This document shows positions 33,600 through 44,100 of a stretch of DNA of 64,000 bases, in pieces. Where the stretch lies: contig CM076191.1 in NCBI GenBank assembly GCA_038277395.1, positions 93,306,822 through 93,370,821 on the forward strand, written 5' to 3'. Source of the stretch: Dryocosmus kuriphilus (lineage: Eukaryota; Arthropoda; Insecta; Hymenoptera; Cynipidae). Every line of letters starts with the position of its first letter. The stretch's first letter is position 1. The translations under genes were made by a program, and so were the position numbers. The notes beneath the pieces are model-generated. The model ran no database searches, was not told the origin of the DNA, and saw nothing but the letters and a program-made list of their open reading frames with translations.

Positions 33600-34980
33600 T
33601 TCCTATGAAGGAATTCGAATCTATATTCTAGAAGATCCAGAGCCCAGCATGCTAATCTGCCCGTCGTGTTCTTGAGGTTGTAAAGCCAACAACGGCTGCT
33701 GTGTTCAGTTACTACTGTAAAGTGGTAGCCTTCGAGCTAACATTGGAACATTTTAATGGCCCATACGATGGCCTGGCACTCTTTCTCGGTGGTAGAGTAG
33801 TTACTTTCCGCCTTCGACATCACTCGACAGCGTATGCTATCACAGGCTCCTCTTTATCCTGAATTTAGGTAATAACGACACCCAGCCCATAATCACTCGC
33901 ATCGGTTTGAATGCAAAATGACAAGTTGAAGTCAGAATATGTCAAAACATGAGCTGTCACCAAGGCAGTTTTCAAAGTCTGAAATGCCTGCTCTTACTCA
34001 TCGTCCGAGGATAAATTAATATTCTTCTTGGTTAGACGAGTAAGTGGCTCACAGATCCTCGCGTAGTTCGTCATGAATCGCATGTATCATGAGGTAGCAC
34101 CCACAAAACGACGCATTTGCTTAAAATTTCAGGGTCAAGGGTATTCTAAGATGGGGGGACTTTATCGTCGTCCACAAGCAACCCTTCTTTATCAACCTTG
34201 AATCAAATCCAGGTTTGTTATATAACGTGCTAAATTACGCGATCCAAGATTTATGCCATGAAGGGAATTGGCTACGCGTCGTTCTTTGATACTTCAGTGA
34301 CTGAAAGTCAATGCAGTAACGATAATTACCGTCTGGCTTACGAAGCATTACTACCGCGCTACACCACTTGCTATTGGAGGGCTGTATATGATCCTGTTCA
34401 ATTAACAAATTAGTTTCTTCAATTAACGCGTCACACACCTTAGGTGACGTGCGATAATTCCGCTGCCTCATAGATGAGTTCCCCTGAATTTCGTTCATAT
34501 GCTCGACATATTTCGCAGCGAGTAATTTATCAGGGTCAGGTTGAATTAATTTCTTTAAAAGTTGAATTAATTTCTTTAAGAATTGATCTAATTTAATTTT
34601 CTCCGCTTTATTTAGCAATGCAATGCCTTTACAAGTATCGATATCGTTTTCGTTCCCGGGACCAAACGCAGATTTTATGATTGGCTCGTCAGCCGGCCAC
34701 AGCTGCTTGTCACGCAAGTGTAAGATGAACCCGAAATTTTCCGCAAATTCCATGCTTAGTACGCAAGTAACCATTAGCCCTGGTATTATTTTGAAATTAA
34801 TTGAGTGAGTGGTTCCCGAAAAGTTGGCTGGCAGACATGTCTCGCCAGTGACATATCAATGGTACCGTTGTTCATCGTGACAGCATCCGCCTTCGAATAA
34901 TCGATTTTATAATGATCGGAACGGAGCAACTGCAATTCTACAGACCCTATATAAATTATAATTGAATCCGTGTCTACCAA
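33600..34980 (-). pseudogene. Gypsy protease, reverse transcriptase and RNase H remnants
   Basis: From high to low coordinates: a retropepsin-like active site reading VDTDS where D-T/S-G-S is expected (34965-34980); an EFAENFGFILHLRD-LW segment; the start of reverse transcriptase (RQRNYRTSPKVCDALIEETN, WCSAVVMLRKPDGNYRYCID); thumb traces (RRFVGA, MTNYARICEPLTRLTKK near 34010-34110); and RNase H (QTDASDYGLGVVIT near 33870-33910). The YxDD palm motif is absent. A direct duplication of about 20 bp encodes KKLIQ twice near 34545-34585. Confidence 0.82.
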
Positions 34981-35284
34981 TGAATAGATTTTCGTAACCC
35001 GTACCTCGATATCGATTTAAGGTCGATTGTTGGTACCAATCCCTGATAGGAGGTCCTGTGCAGCTTCACAGGAATTTCTGTTTATCTGTCTCGTCGATCC
35101 ACGATTATCTGAGAACTACGTAAGTCTGGAGTTCAGAGATGGATCAGATCTGGAGGGACTGATTGAAGCTTAGGACGAGTAGATAACTGAGTTCCCGAAG
35201 TACGATTTATGGATGAAGGTGTCGAGTATAGCTTTTTCGACTTCGAAGTAGAAATCAATTTATTTTCAGCCATATCAGGTTGCG

Positions 35285-35430
35285 TTTCCGAGTGAAAGCT
35301 CTGAGTAGAATTAGGTTAAGTTTCCGCAGATAAACTCTCGAGTCAAATTAGGTCGAGTTTCGAAATGAGAACTCTGAGTAGAATAGAGTTGAGTTTCCGC
35401 GGATAATCTCTGAGTCGAATTAAGTTGAGT
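35285..35430. repeat. 36-bp minisatellite
   Basis: Four tandem units starting at 35285, 35321, 35358 and 35394, each beginning TTTCCG or TTTCGA and ending in AnGTnnAG. It lies between the gag and protease regions of the Gypsy remnant. Confidence 0.85.
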
Positions 35431-35466
35431 GGTCGGATTTAACGAAATTGAATTAGTAAATATTCG

Positions 35467-36713
35467 TCAATAGTTGAGAGGAGGGTCTGCCTTGGAGCAA
35501 CATGAGTGGCATCGAACCTGAGATTGCCCTCCTTTAGAGGTTTCCTTAGAGTAGGAAGAATCACAACTCTGCTTTACCTGACCATGTTTCCCACAATTGT
35601 TACAAAACTTTACCCAACGGTCGTTGCACCTACGCCAGGTGTGATCATTCCCTGAACAATTAAAACAAGGGAGCACAGACTTGGGTTGTACCCTTTCCTG
35701 GGGTGGGCTTCTCCGTTCCTCATTATTGGAAGGGGTGGAGGAAGAATTTTTCCCCTCCCGACTCTGATAGCTACCATCTTTAGGGGTTGTTTTATTACTC
35801 TTAGTTTGGTCGGAGTTACCGTCACCCGATCTTAATTTCTCCTCTGAAGATGCTTTAACGCTGATCTTATCCACCAGTTTAATCAAAACACCTATGAGAT
35901 CCTTGAGCGATGAAAAAGTACCGCTCGGGCTGTTGACGCTGGTATTTCTACCAGTTCCACCTATTTGTCTCTTTTTCCTAGAATAGGCTAACTTAGGGAA
36001 GAATGACTCTTCCGGATAGGGTGGTACCCGATTCCCCCTATCTGCACTCGTTATCTGCTCGACGTCCTTGGCCAGCAAAGAGAACTGATTATAATCCGCG
36101 AATTCGAAACGGCGAATGGACCTTAAAAGGTCGGGTCATAGATTACGATATGCCTTATCCATCTGCTCTTTCATTGTGACGGGGTGTTGAAATTTCAGTT
36201 AAAGACTTTGCAAGCATATCAAGAAATCGATAGTCCTTTCATGGAGACCTTGGTACCGGGTGGCTACTCATACCTTCAGGCGCCATTGATATTTCATATC
36301 TTCATAAATTTGTAGAAATGTGGATTTGAACTATTACCAGGTCGGCCAGGCATGAGAATTATCCCTGAACAGCTGCAAGGGTAACTTACCAAGAATAAAA
36401 GGGATTCCTATCATCAACTCTTCATCTGTCATCGTAGAAACCGAGTTAATCTCCTCCATACGTTTTAGGAAGTTTTCTGCGCTGTTCTCATTATTCCCCA
36501 TAGAGAGATAACTCCCCAGTTCCTTACAATCTCATCTAAAGATCTGTAGACTGAGCGACTGCCCCTATTCTGGGGACTAGGGGGCCTGCTCCCTCCGATG
36601 GGAGTAGGTGGCGCGAAAAGTGCGAAATAGTTTGTCAAATCTTCCCGCGGAGAAACTAACCCTTGAATTGAGTAAGGTGGTATTGACGTGAATGATCGGA
36701 TCGGGGCGTTCAA
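35467..36713 (-). pseudogene. Gypsy gag
   Basis: The N-terminal part (about 36713-36330) includes SLDEIVRNWGVISLWG, then in another frame FLKRMEEINSVSTMTDEELM and LGKLPLQLFRDN, the retrotransposon gag fold with its conserved W and L positions. The C-terminal part (36078-35467) has two zinc knuckles: CFNCSGNDHTWRRC fits CX2CX4HX4C, while CNNCGKHGQVKQSC has Q in place of the histidine. Frameshift and stops lie in between. Confidence 0.8.
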
Positions 36714-36800
36714 GATTTTCGTGTCAAAGACGTTGAAGCTATGAAGTGTGTACTCCTAGTAGGAGGTTCCCCTGTAAGGGAAAACCCGAATAGCTAGGGA

Positions 36801-37253
36801 GCACAGAGGAATCTCGTACCATCGAAGGCCATCGTGCGGCAGGCCGGACGCCTTTGGGCTCCTCTTGAACATCCTTATTATTCTTTATTGGGTGACCTGT
36901 AATTCCATTCGATACTCGGGTAAGTGGAGGAGAGATGGATCAGGAGAATAGAAGGATCAGTCGTCGCCATTGAAAGACCGCTTTACCGACCGAGTTCATT
37001 TTCACTGTGTTAGTAGATTTTAGCATTAACAAAAAGAGTCTGACAGCTCGCCATAGTATCGTAATTTGATGCTACCTAGTTACATCAAATTCATTCTGCG
37101 CGTCTTTTAAAAAAGTATCGGAATTTTTTCGTTTGTGCCTTTCCTGATCGGTTATTTCTCATAAGAACGATATTTTTTGGAAAACCACTGCGTGCATCGA
37201 AGCAGCGACTTGTCTTCAACAAGGTTAGTTTATATTAACGTACATATTTCGAC
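36801..37253. other. Intronic sequence
   Basis: No coding region seen. Possibly the 5' untranslated part of the Gypsy element, but no primer-binding site or LTR was recognised. Confidence 0.3.
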
Positions 37254-37457
37254 GTGAATTATTTTCTTGCTCATGTATTGCCCATGTTTCCCTCGAAATT
37301 TTCGATAGATATCGATGAAACATCGATTAAGTCATACTCTGCGACAGGAATTTACTCATTCGACACAAACGCTATCCCTGATTACTTCCTTGCTGTCATA
37401 GATGCAATGGAGACAGAAGACCCTGCGTTTACAGATAAAGAACTTCCCTCGAACTAA
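37254..37457 (+). pseudogene. Possible pogo/Tigger-type (DDE_1) transposase C-terminal fragment
   Basis: 67 residues with SYSATGIYSFDTNAIPDYFL. This resembles the xxF-xTGIYPFNPxAIPD segment that follows the catalytic domain in pogo/jerky-like transposases. The region upstream, which should hold the catalytic triad, is not recognisable. Weak call. Confidence 0.4.
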
Positions 37458-38501
37458 GGTCAACAAAACCTTCTAGATCAATTCCGGGGGGAATCTGGAG
37501 AGGTGCAAACTGACTCTCTAGCCAAATCACCAAGACCAGTCCTGAGAAACGTCGATCCACTTCCACAACTTTCAGGACCAAAAACTGCGACACGGCCTTC
37601 AAGTGAACAAGCGAAACTTTTCACTTCGCGAAAAAATCGTAAGCAACTTCAAAAGAAGATATAAAAGAAGCAGGATTCGTTGAAACACAAGCAGGCACGA
37701 AAACCGAAAAATTCGGCTTGACGTACCGAGCGCTAAATTTTCTTCTTACTAATATATCATATTATATTATAACGTATCATATAAAAGCAATACCTATATA
37801 TTGTTGTTTTTTATAATATTACTTCAAAATGAGATAATAAAGCATTTTCAAACAGCAACTTCATCATAGGCGACGCTTATTGAACCGTTGGAATTTCGGA
37901 TCATGTTTTTGTGACTAAAACAATGCATGATTCTTATCACAAGGGTTGGAATGGAAACTTGCACGGGCTATTATTTTTCTTCTTTGTATATTAACAGCTT
38001 TGGACGTGAAAATGTAAAAGGTGATCTATAACTCCTCCACTTACCCTACGTTTGAATTTAAACAGAAACCCACAAATTGTGAGAAAGGAGCGAAGCGGTC
38101 GATGACCGATACTGAATTCTGAGGTTGCGATAAGGATACTGGAACCTGCCGTTCCTCAAACCGTATCCTAGGGGTAACATGATTTCTTGGAACGGTTCCA
38201 TTATTATAATGGTGAGGTTGAGAAAAATTTTTAACTCACCCTTCACGATAGAGTTCCGGTTGTGAGTTGACCAGGCCGATTTCGATATTTGAAACCCTAG
38301 CGGCCCCTAGAAAAATAGTAGGAGGTGGTCTTTGGATCATGCACAGAGAGAGCGAGTTGAGGGGTACACTCCAGCCACCTTTAGCCCCAAGGGTAGCGGC
38401 CGGAGAATGCTCAATAATCCTCCTCGAGCTTGATTGTGAAACCTCTGAGAGTTGCAGAAGTAGCCAGGTATTACTCCTGGCTAATAATGTGTCCCCTTTA
38501 C

Positions 38502-41500
38502 TAGGCTGGGGCGAAAAACCAACATTGCGTGTCCAGGAAACGCTTGGGTGCGGAAAAGTGGCCCAGTCCAATCCGAAACTCAGCGCACTTTGAAATTCTG
38601 AAATCGGATAATATCTTCAGTCTGTTCTTTGAGGGTGAAATCTCGAAATTTCACTAAAAAACACTAAAATTTAAGGTTTTGCAAAAATGGGCTTAAAATC
38701 GATACCGATACCTTCCAAGGGTGACTTTCCGATGAAAAGTCATCAGAGGGTACTTAGAGGTCCGTACCGAGTCGCCAAAGTCATCCCATGCCAATCCTCA
38801 TGGAGGGGGAAATGGCTCAAAGTTCCGTATTTTCGAGTAAAATGCTTAAATACTTGGGCAGCTCCTAGCTCACTGAGTTCTACTACTTCGAGTGACCCAG
38901 AGCCCACTACGTGAAGGTGGCTGCACATCGGGCTCCACCCACGCCCTACCCAACCAACCAACCATATATAGAACGTGCTTATTTAAGTTTCAGAGTCATT
39001 AAGTACACCCACAAAGTCTTTCTTAGTGTCAAATAAGTTGACAGTCTTTCGATAAAGAAGTGTGGCCTTGTCTGGACACCTCCGTTACCAGTCTAACAGT
39101 TCTTTCCACCACTACTGTGTGACAAGGGAAAGATGTAAAGTCCCAGTCTGGTACCAAGCCATCGGTCATAGATAGCTTAGCGGTAAGTTCATCCTCTGTT
39201 ATAGGAATTAAAACCGGAGGTACGGTAAGTGAAACATCTGTCTGTTCCCAATCAATCATTTCTGTGAAATCATTAGCTCCAAAATTAATTTTTGGCACAA
39301 TATTGTATCTAACAGTTGTCTGTTGCTTATGTTTTGTTTCCAGGATTTTGGTGAGTGCGTCTTGGCGAACGGTAAGCCTAGCGTCGGTTACCATTCCAAG
39401 AAGTATATTTTCTGGCATGGCAGAGAAGCCGTTTGTCTGAATGGAAGTGTTTACCACATTTCGGTACTTCAGAGGAAGAAACCTTGACAATTTGATTGCT
39501 TGGAAGAGGTGCCGACTCACATCAGCAATAGACTTATCCCGTCTGATGTGGAACCACTGAGGTACGTATACTGTGAGTAAGTATTCAACTAATACTTGCA
39601 GTTTCCTTGTGGGTCTTTTTGTTGATATGTATAATCTCAGCATTCTATTTGCAGTTGTTAGCCAGCGAGCCATGTTGATGGGGCCTATCTTCCGGGCGGC
39701 CAGCTCAGGAGAGCACGCTCCAGACCGTATGGCATCTGATATCTCATAAAGATACCTTTGATCTGAGCTGAGATCAGTGGGCTCAATCTCAGGTAAGTCA
39801 CACTCAACTTGTTTAAACTTTACAACATCGAGGGCCTCACAAGTTGGAAGTTGTCCCCCTATTGGCCCTGAGTATTTGTTCGGACCAGAGGTAGGTCCGT
39901 CAATAAATACGAAAACACTTCTGAACGGTAGCTCATTGAAATGTAATAGACAGACAACCCATTGCAAGGGAGGATCAAGTCGTTCTTCTAGTAGGCGAAT
40001 AATTCCTCCCTTCCAGCCCGTATTCGTATTTGTACCGTCACAGCCCACGACTACCACTGCATCGAAACCTCCATTCAGTTCTGTTGTTACGTAATTATAA
40101 AAAGAATCACACTCATCTTGGGTATGGCTCGATGGTGTGATGACATGGCCTACGTATTTAGAACCTGGTTTGGCCACCAAAGATATGTGTTCCTCCTTAA
40201 TAAATCCGAAGGCTGTCAATGTTTCGTCTTTCCGACTATCAAAGTATAAGCCACGAATAGAATCCTCATGGCCTGATTCCTCCTTCAACTTGGAGCCTGT
40301 TTTAATTTTCTCGCGCCTTATGTTACTTTTATCTATGACTAGACACTCAGGTACTTCTTGAGAAATATCCGGGGAGATCATACCTGCTTGATTGGCAGCG
40401 AGGAGCACAGACGAGCTTAAATATGCCGCAGCCCGTTGACTTATACCATATCTTTGAGCAACTATTGCTGCTTCAGATAAGTCAAGTCTTACCTGCGATG
40501 ATTTTCTCTGCACAAGTCTGCGTGGTACGTCGTGAAAATCGTCATCATCGGTAGAAGAATCAACCTTTACCTTAATTTCAGGAGGAGGATTAACCCCTTC
40601 GCCTTCCTCAAAGAAGGAATATAAATCTATATCCATATCATTCGTAGAGGAAGATGTGCAGGCCGATGCAGTAGGAACGCTTTCCCCACCCTCTCACCGT
40701 TCAAGTCTGCCTCTTTTTGCATTACGTTCTGCTTTCTTATGTATTTTTTTTTGTTTCAGAGACATCTACGCTGGCGATTCCCATGAGGCTTTTACCTCTT
40801 TGTTCAAGATAGAAGGCATGCTCTATGGCTGGAACCCTCTTTTCCTTGGGACAGGAGCACCTAGACAAGTCAACGCACTTACAAGCAGCTATATTAAAGA
40901 ATTCAGAGCAGTACTCTTTGAAGGCGGCGATTATCTCATCCTTATTACTTTGGGAAGTTGTTTTACTCTTCAATAAATTTTCCAACGTAGTGTATTTTTT
41001 ATGAAGATTTGTGAGACATTCCTTAATGCGCTGCTCTGAGACCGTTGGGTAGAAGCAGATTCCCAAATAACTATTAGTTTGAAACGGACATCGTTGGCAA
41101 TATCTCCGAACGAAGACTCCTTGTCTTTCTCTGAAAGACAGCCCTTTTGCGTTTGAAACTCCTGACAACATCGCAGAACGTCAGCCTTCGTTGGAAAAAC
41201 GTTCGGAACAAAATATTTTAGAGGATCAAATATAGGGCACTGCACAAAGTCTTTCTTTGCGAATTTCGACATGCTGTGGCATAGAAACTAAAGAGGGGAG
41301 TGCAGGCAGAACCAGAATCTCTACCACCAAAAGAACCAACGACGAGACAATAAGAAGAAACTATAACGACAACGTCGACTAGCACCTGCGAGTGAACGAA
41401 CATTAGGCGTGAGCCGACAGTACGAGCCATTGACAGGTTCTGAAAATTCTCGACAACGCTCGACCAGGGGAGGGGGAGGGGAGAAGGAGACCGGCGACCG

Positions 41501-41932
41501 GGTGAGGGTCCAGCTTCAGTGTAGAGGTGGCATAGACGCTCGTGTGCTCGTAGACAGACATGACCCAGGGACCGCACAAGTATTTAAGCGTTTTACTCGA
41601 AAATACGCAATATTGAGTCATTTCCCTCTCAATGAGGATTGGCATGGGATGACTTTGGCGACTCGGTACGGACCTCTAATTACCCTCTGATGACTTTTCA
41701 TCGTAAAGTCACCCTTGGAAGGTATGGGTATCGATTTTAAGCCCATTTTTGCAAAACCTTAAATTTTAGTGTTTTTTAGTGAAATTTCGAGATTTCACCC
41801 TCAAAGAACAGACTGAAGATATTATGCGATTTCAAAATTTCAAAGTGCGCTGAGTTTCGGATTGGACTGGGCCACTTTTCCGCACGCAGGCGTTTCCTGG
41901 ACGCGCAATGTTGGTTTTTCGCCCCCGCCTAC
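38502..41932. mobile_element. TIR DNA transposon, superfamily unassigned
   Basis: Long terminal inverted repeats: TAGGCTGGGGCGAAAAACC near 38502 mirrors GGTTTTTCGCCCCCGCCTA ending near 41932. The match continues inward for about 350 bp, including the GATACCTTCCAAGGGTGAC region and the CCATGCCAATCCTCAT region and their mirrors. A long gene on the - strand lies between. Target duplication not resolved. The structure is that of a once-autonomous DNA transposon. Confidence 0.85.
39029..41272 (-). pseudogene. Transposase-like gene of the 38.5-41.9 kb element
   Basis: Pieces from high to low: MSKFAKKDFVQCPIFDPLKY, PTKADVLRCCQEF, FKLIVIWESAS, then after a frameshift PTVSEQRIKECLTNLHKKY and a Cys-rich box (FFNIAACKCVDLSRCSCPK) with FYLEQRGKSLM. 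A frameshift in an A-run near 40745 and a TGA near 40695 follow. Next comes a 535-residue open part with ISQRAAAYLSSSVL, IRGLYFDSRKDETLTAF, VVVGCDGTNTNTGWKGGIIR, LQWVVCLLHFNELPFR, and INMARWLTTANRMLRLY. The aspartates in YFD and VGCD look like a DDE pair. Related proteins occur in many arthropod genomes, but I cannot name the superfamily. Confidence 0.72.
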
Positions 41933-42799
41933 TCACTAACCATGCGGTGTAAGCTCGTTCGCTATTGCCAGTGCATCTCGAAAACACACTGAAAGAACTC
42001 AACACTCTTCCCGATAAGCTGAATTGAACCTTGAAGCACAGGTATTCGAACTTACCAAGCAAGTCGTTAGCCTAGCAGACGGGTCCCGCCAATTTAACCA
42101 ACGACACACTGAAAGTCTTGACGCAGCAGCCGTACTTACAGAGACAGTCGCTGCACGAAACGTGAGATCGATTTCGTACGTCAATTTTTGTAGACGGTCT
42201 CTCAGTTTGGTACGGATGATGCGCTATAGCTGCGCAGCCATAGCACTAACGGAAAGGTGTAACACATTTGGAGGTTCTGGTCTCAACGTTTCGTACAGCA
42301 GCCCGCTTAGAAGTGGCGCAGCTGGTGTTCTCAAGTTTTAGGGTAGCTGTGATAGGATAGACTGTGCGGCTGTTGTGCCAAGCTTCTTTCAGTGCAGTGA
42401 TAAACAAGCTTTTCACGAAACCGGCTAAGATTTCAAGTAAGTGCGGACACCACCGAGAGTTTGGTAATAATGCCCAAAAATGCTTTCTTGGATGTAGATT
42501 TCAAGGAAACTAACCTAAGAGTCACTAGCGGCGAAGCGTGGCTCCCACTAATTCTCGCCGCCTATTCGTCACAGACATCGCATAGGTCAAGGCGTTACAT
42601 GGAGACTCAGTTTACCCGAAACTTCTTAACCAATTCCCAGTGATCGCGAATCTAGATGGTGCTTTCAATCCATCCGGTCACTCAACGCGCCATTTAATCA
42701 AGATGATGACTCAAAATAGCGAAAGACGAGTTTGAAAAATATGTCGCTTTTGGAATCCCTAGACATTCTGACAGTCCAAGATCCTCACCTCTCACCTTG
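41933..42799. other. Degraded sequence before the second Gypsy scrap
   Basis: Short frames without recognisable domains (for example 42461-42643). It may belong to the Gypsy fragment that follows, but I see no motif. Confidence 0.3.
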
Positions 42800-43250
42800 C
42801 TCTGAAGAATTCAGGTGAATGGTGACCATGTGTTGATTTCAGAAGACTCAACGACCGCACAATACAAGACCAGTATTCGATGCGTTATCTGGATGATTTG
42901 CTGTAAATTTCTAAGGTAAGAAGATTTTCTCTATCATCGATCTTAGAAGAGCTTTCAGCCACATTCCAACCAACCCGGAGGATATCACCAAGAAAATTTT
43001 TATTACGCCGTTTGTACTCTAGAATTTCTGTTCATGACGTTTGGACTTCGAAACGAGGCACAAACGTTCCAGCTCTTCATCGATGATGAATCTCTTTGTG
43101 CCATCGTATATCAACGATTTTCTCGTCGACCCTGACAAACACTGCATCCAGTGCCAGAAAAACAGTCTCTCGACACAGAGCGTCATCCATTGGCACTTTC
43201 AAGTTGCGAACTCAACGCTTCGAGCTCATTCACAGAGAACTGTTTAAGCC
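42800..43250 (+). pseudogene. Gypsy reverse transcriptase fragment
   Basis: Readable across stops and shifts on the + strand: TRPVFDALSG, then IFSIIDLRRAFSHIPTNPED, KKIFITPFVL, TFGLRNEAQTFQLFID. This corresponds to reverse transcriptase motif A (D-x-R-AFxxIPxxPxDxxKTAxxTPFG) and motif B (xPFGLRNAAxTFQRxxD). The motif C region is scrambled. Separate from, and in the opposite orientation to, the Gypsy element at 32-37 kb. Confidence 0.72.
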
Positions 43251-43365
43251 AACTTTTTGCACATGATTTAACCAATGTCTCGCAACAGTGAATTGTTGCA
43301 CTGGATTCCGTGAGGCTGCACCACTCGCAGATGGCTATGCAGAGATTACACGAAGAGACGAAGTA

Positions 43366-43533
43366 TTTTTAGATAGAAACTGACATACTTCAGACAAATT
43401 TTTTAAGTAATCAGAGGAGTTGAAAAGCGGCAAAGCTACTTTATCATGAGTCCTGATAAAGTAGGTTTCCGCTCTTCAACTCCTCTGGTTACGTAAAAAA
43501 TTTGTCTGAAGTATGTCGTCTTCCATCTAAAAA
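43366..43533. repeat. Fold-back repeat
   Basis: Arms of about 80 bp (TTTTTAGATAGAAACTGACA at 43366 mirrored at about 43516-43533) meet at a short loop near 43443-43455 (TATCATGAGTCCTGATA). The outer GTCTGAAGTATGTC-TCTTCCATC wording resembles the outer end of the Penelope fold-back at 7.4-7.8 kb, hinting at a related terminal repeat. Confidence 0.75.
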
Positions 43534-43672
43534 GACTTCTAATATTAATACTACTCAGACGCTTAACATATAAAATCAAAATAATGATTATATGTGTATA
43601 TTCACGAAATGTAGTCTTCGTGAACCTGCCCATCAAAGTCCTGTAAATACAAGTTCTAAAAATTTCACTTTC

Positions 43673-43747
43673 GGTCCGTGATGGCTCAATTGGTAGCGCG
43701 TCTTAACGGAGGTGAGGAGGTTGCCGGTTCAAATTTGTTCCACGGTG
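43673..43747 (+). other. tRNA-like / SINE head-like sequence
   Basis: TGGCTCAATTGGTAGCGC matches an RNA polymerase III A box inside a D-arm, and GGTTCAAATTTG resembles a B box. CCGTG near the start can pair with CACGG at the end as a short acceptor stem. The anticodon and T stems are poor, so this is not a working tRNA. A tRNA pseudogene or SINE head is more likely. Confidence 0.5.
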
Positions 43748-43784
43748 ATCTTTTAGAAATTGTATATTTCGCGTTTTCTAGAAA

Positions 43785-43945
43785 ATCGCGGATTTATCAC
43801 GAGTTCTGATAAAGTAGTAGTCCGCCTCTCAACTCCTCTGATTACTTTTGAAATATGTCTGAAGTATGTCGGTTTTCATCTAAAAAGGTTTCTAATATTA
43901 ATATTACTCAAACACTTAACACATAAAATCAAAATAATAGTTTAG
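43785..43945 (+). repeat. Partial copy of the 43.4-43.6 kb repeat
   Basis: Half of the fold-back and its right flank are repeated directly: TCTGATAAAGTAG, TCTCAACTCCTCTG, TGTCTGAAGTATGTCG and CTTAACAnATAAAATCAAAA occur in the same order as at 43452-43590. The tRNA-like sequence lies between the two copies. Confidence 0.75.
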
Positions 43946-44095
43946 CATTGTTTGCCCTATTTTATTTCGCTCTAGTCTTCTTGCGGAGGCTCTCTAGGCG
44001 GGCATTCCACCATACGACCTCTTTCCTAGATATTATGGTACTCATGGGGCAGTTGTTCTCATATAATGTAATTAGAGCCCTGCGCAAGAACTCCG

Positions 44096-44100
44096 CGGCG
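44096..44100 (+). repeat. Transib target-site duplication (left)
   Basis: CGGCG, identical to 47314-47318 on the other side of the element. Transib elements make 5-bp, GC-rich duplications. Confidence 0.88.

Larger units (their letters stand above)
32460..36800 (-). mobile_element. Ty3/Gypsy retrotransposon, heavily decayed
   Basis: Gene order gag, protease, reverse transcriptase, RNase H, integrase, all on the - strand. This is the Gypsy order, with integrase last. Every domain is broken by stops or frameshifts and the catalytic palm of the reverse transcriptase is missing. No long terminal repeats could be paired by eye. Confidence 0.85.

Noticed and set aside
43673..43747. Functional tRNA gene
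   Set aside because: The A box and partial B box are present, but the anticodon and T stems do not form properly.
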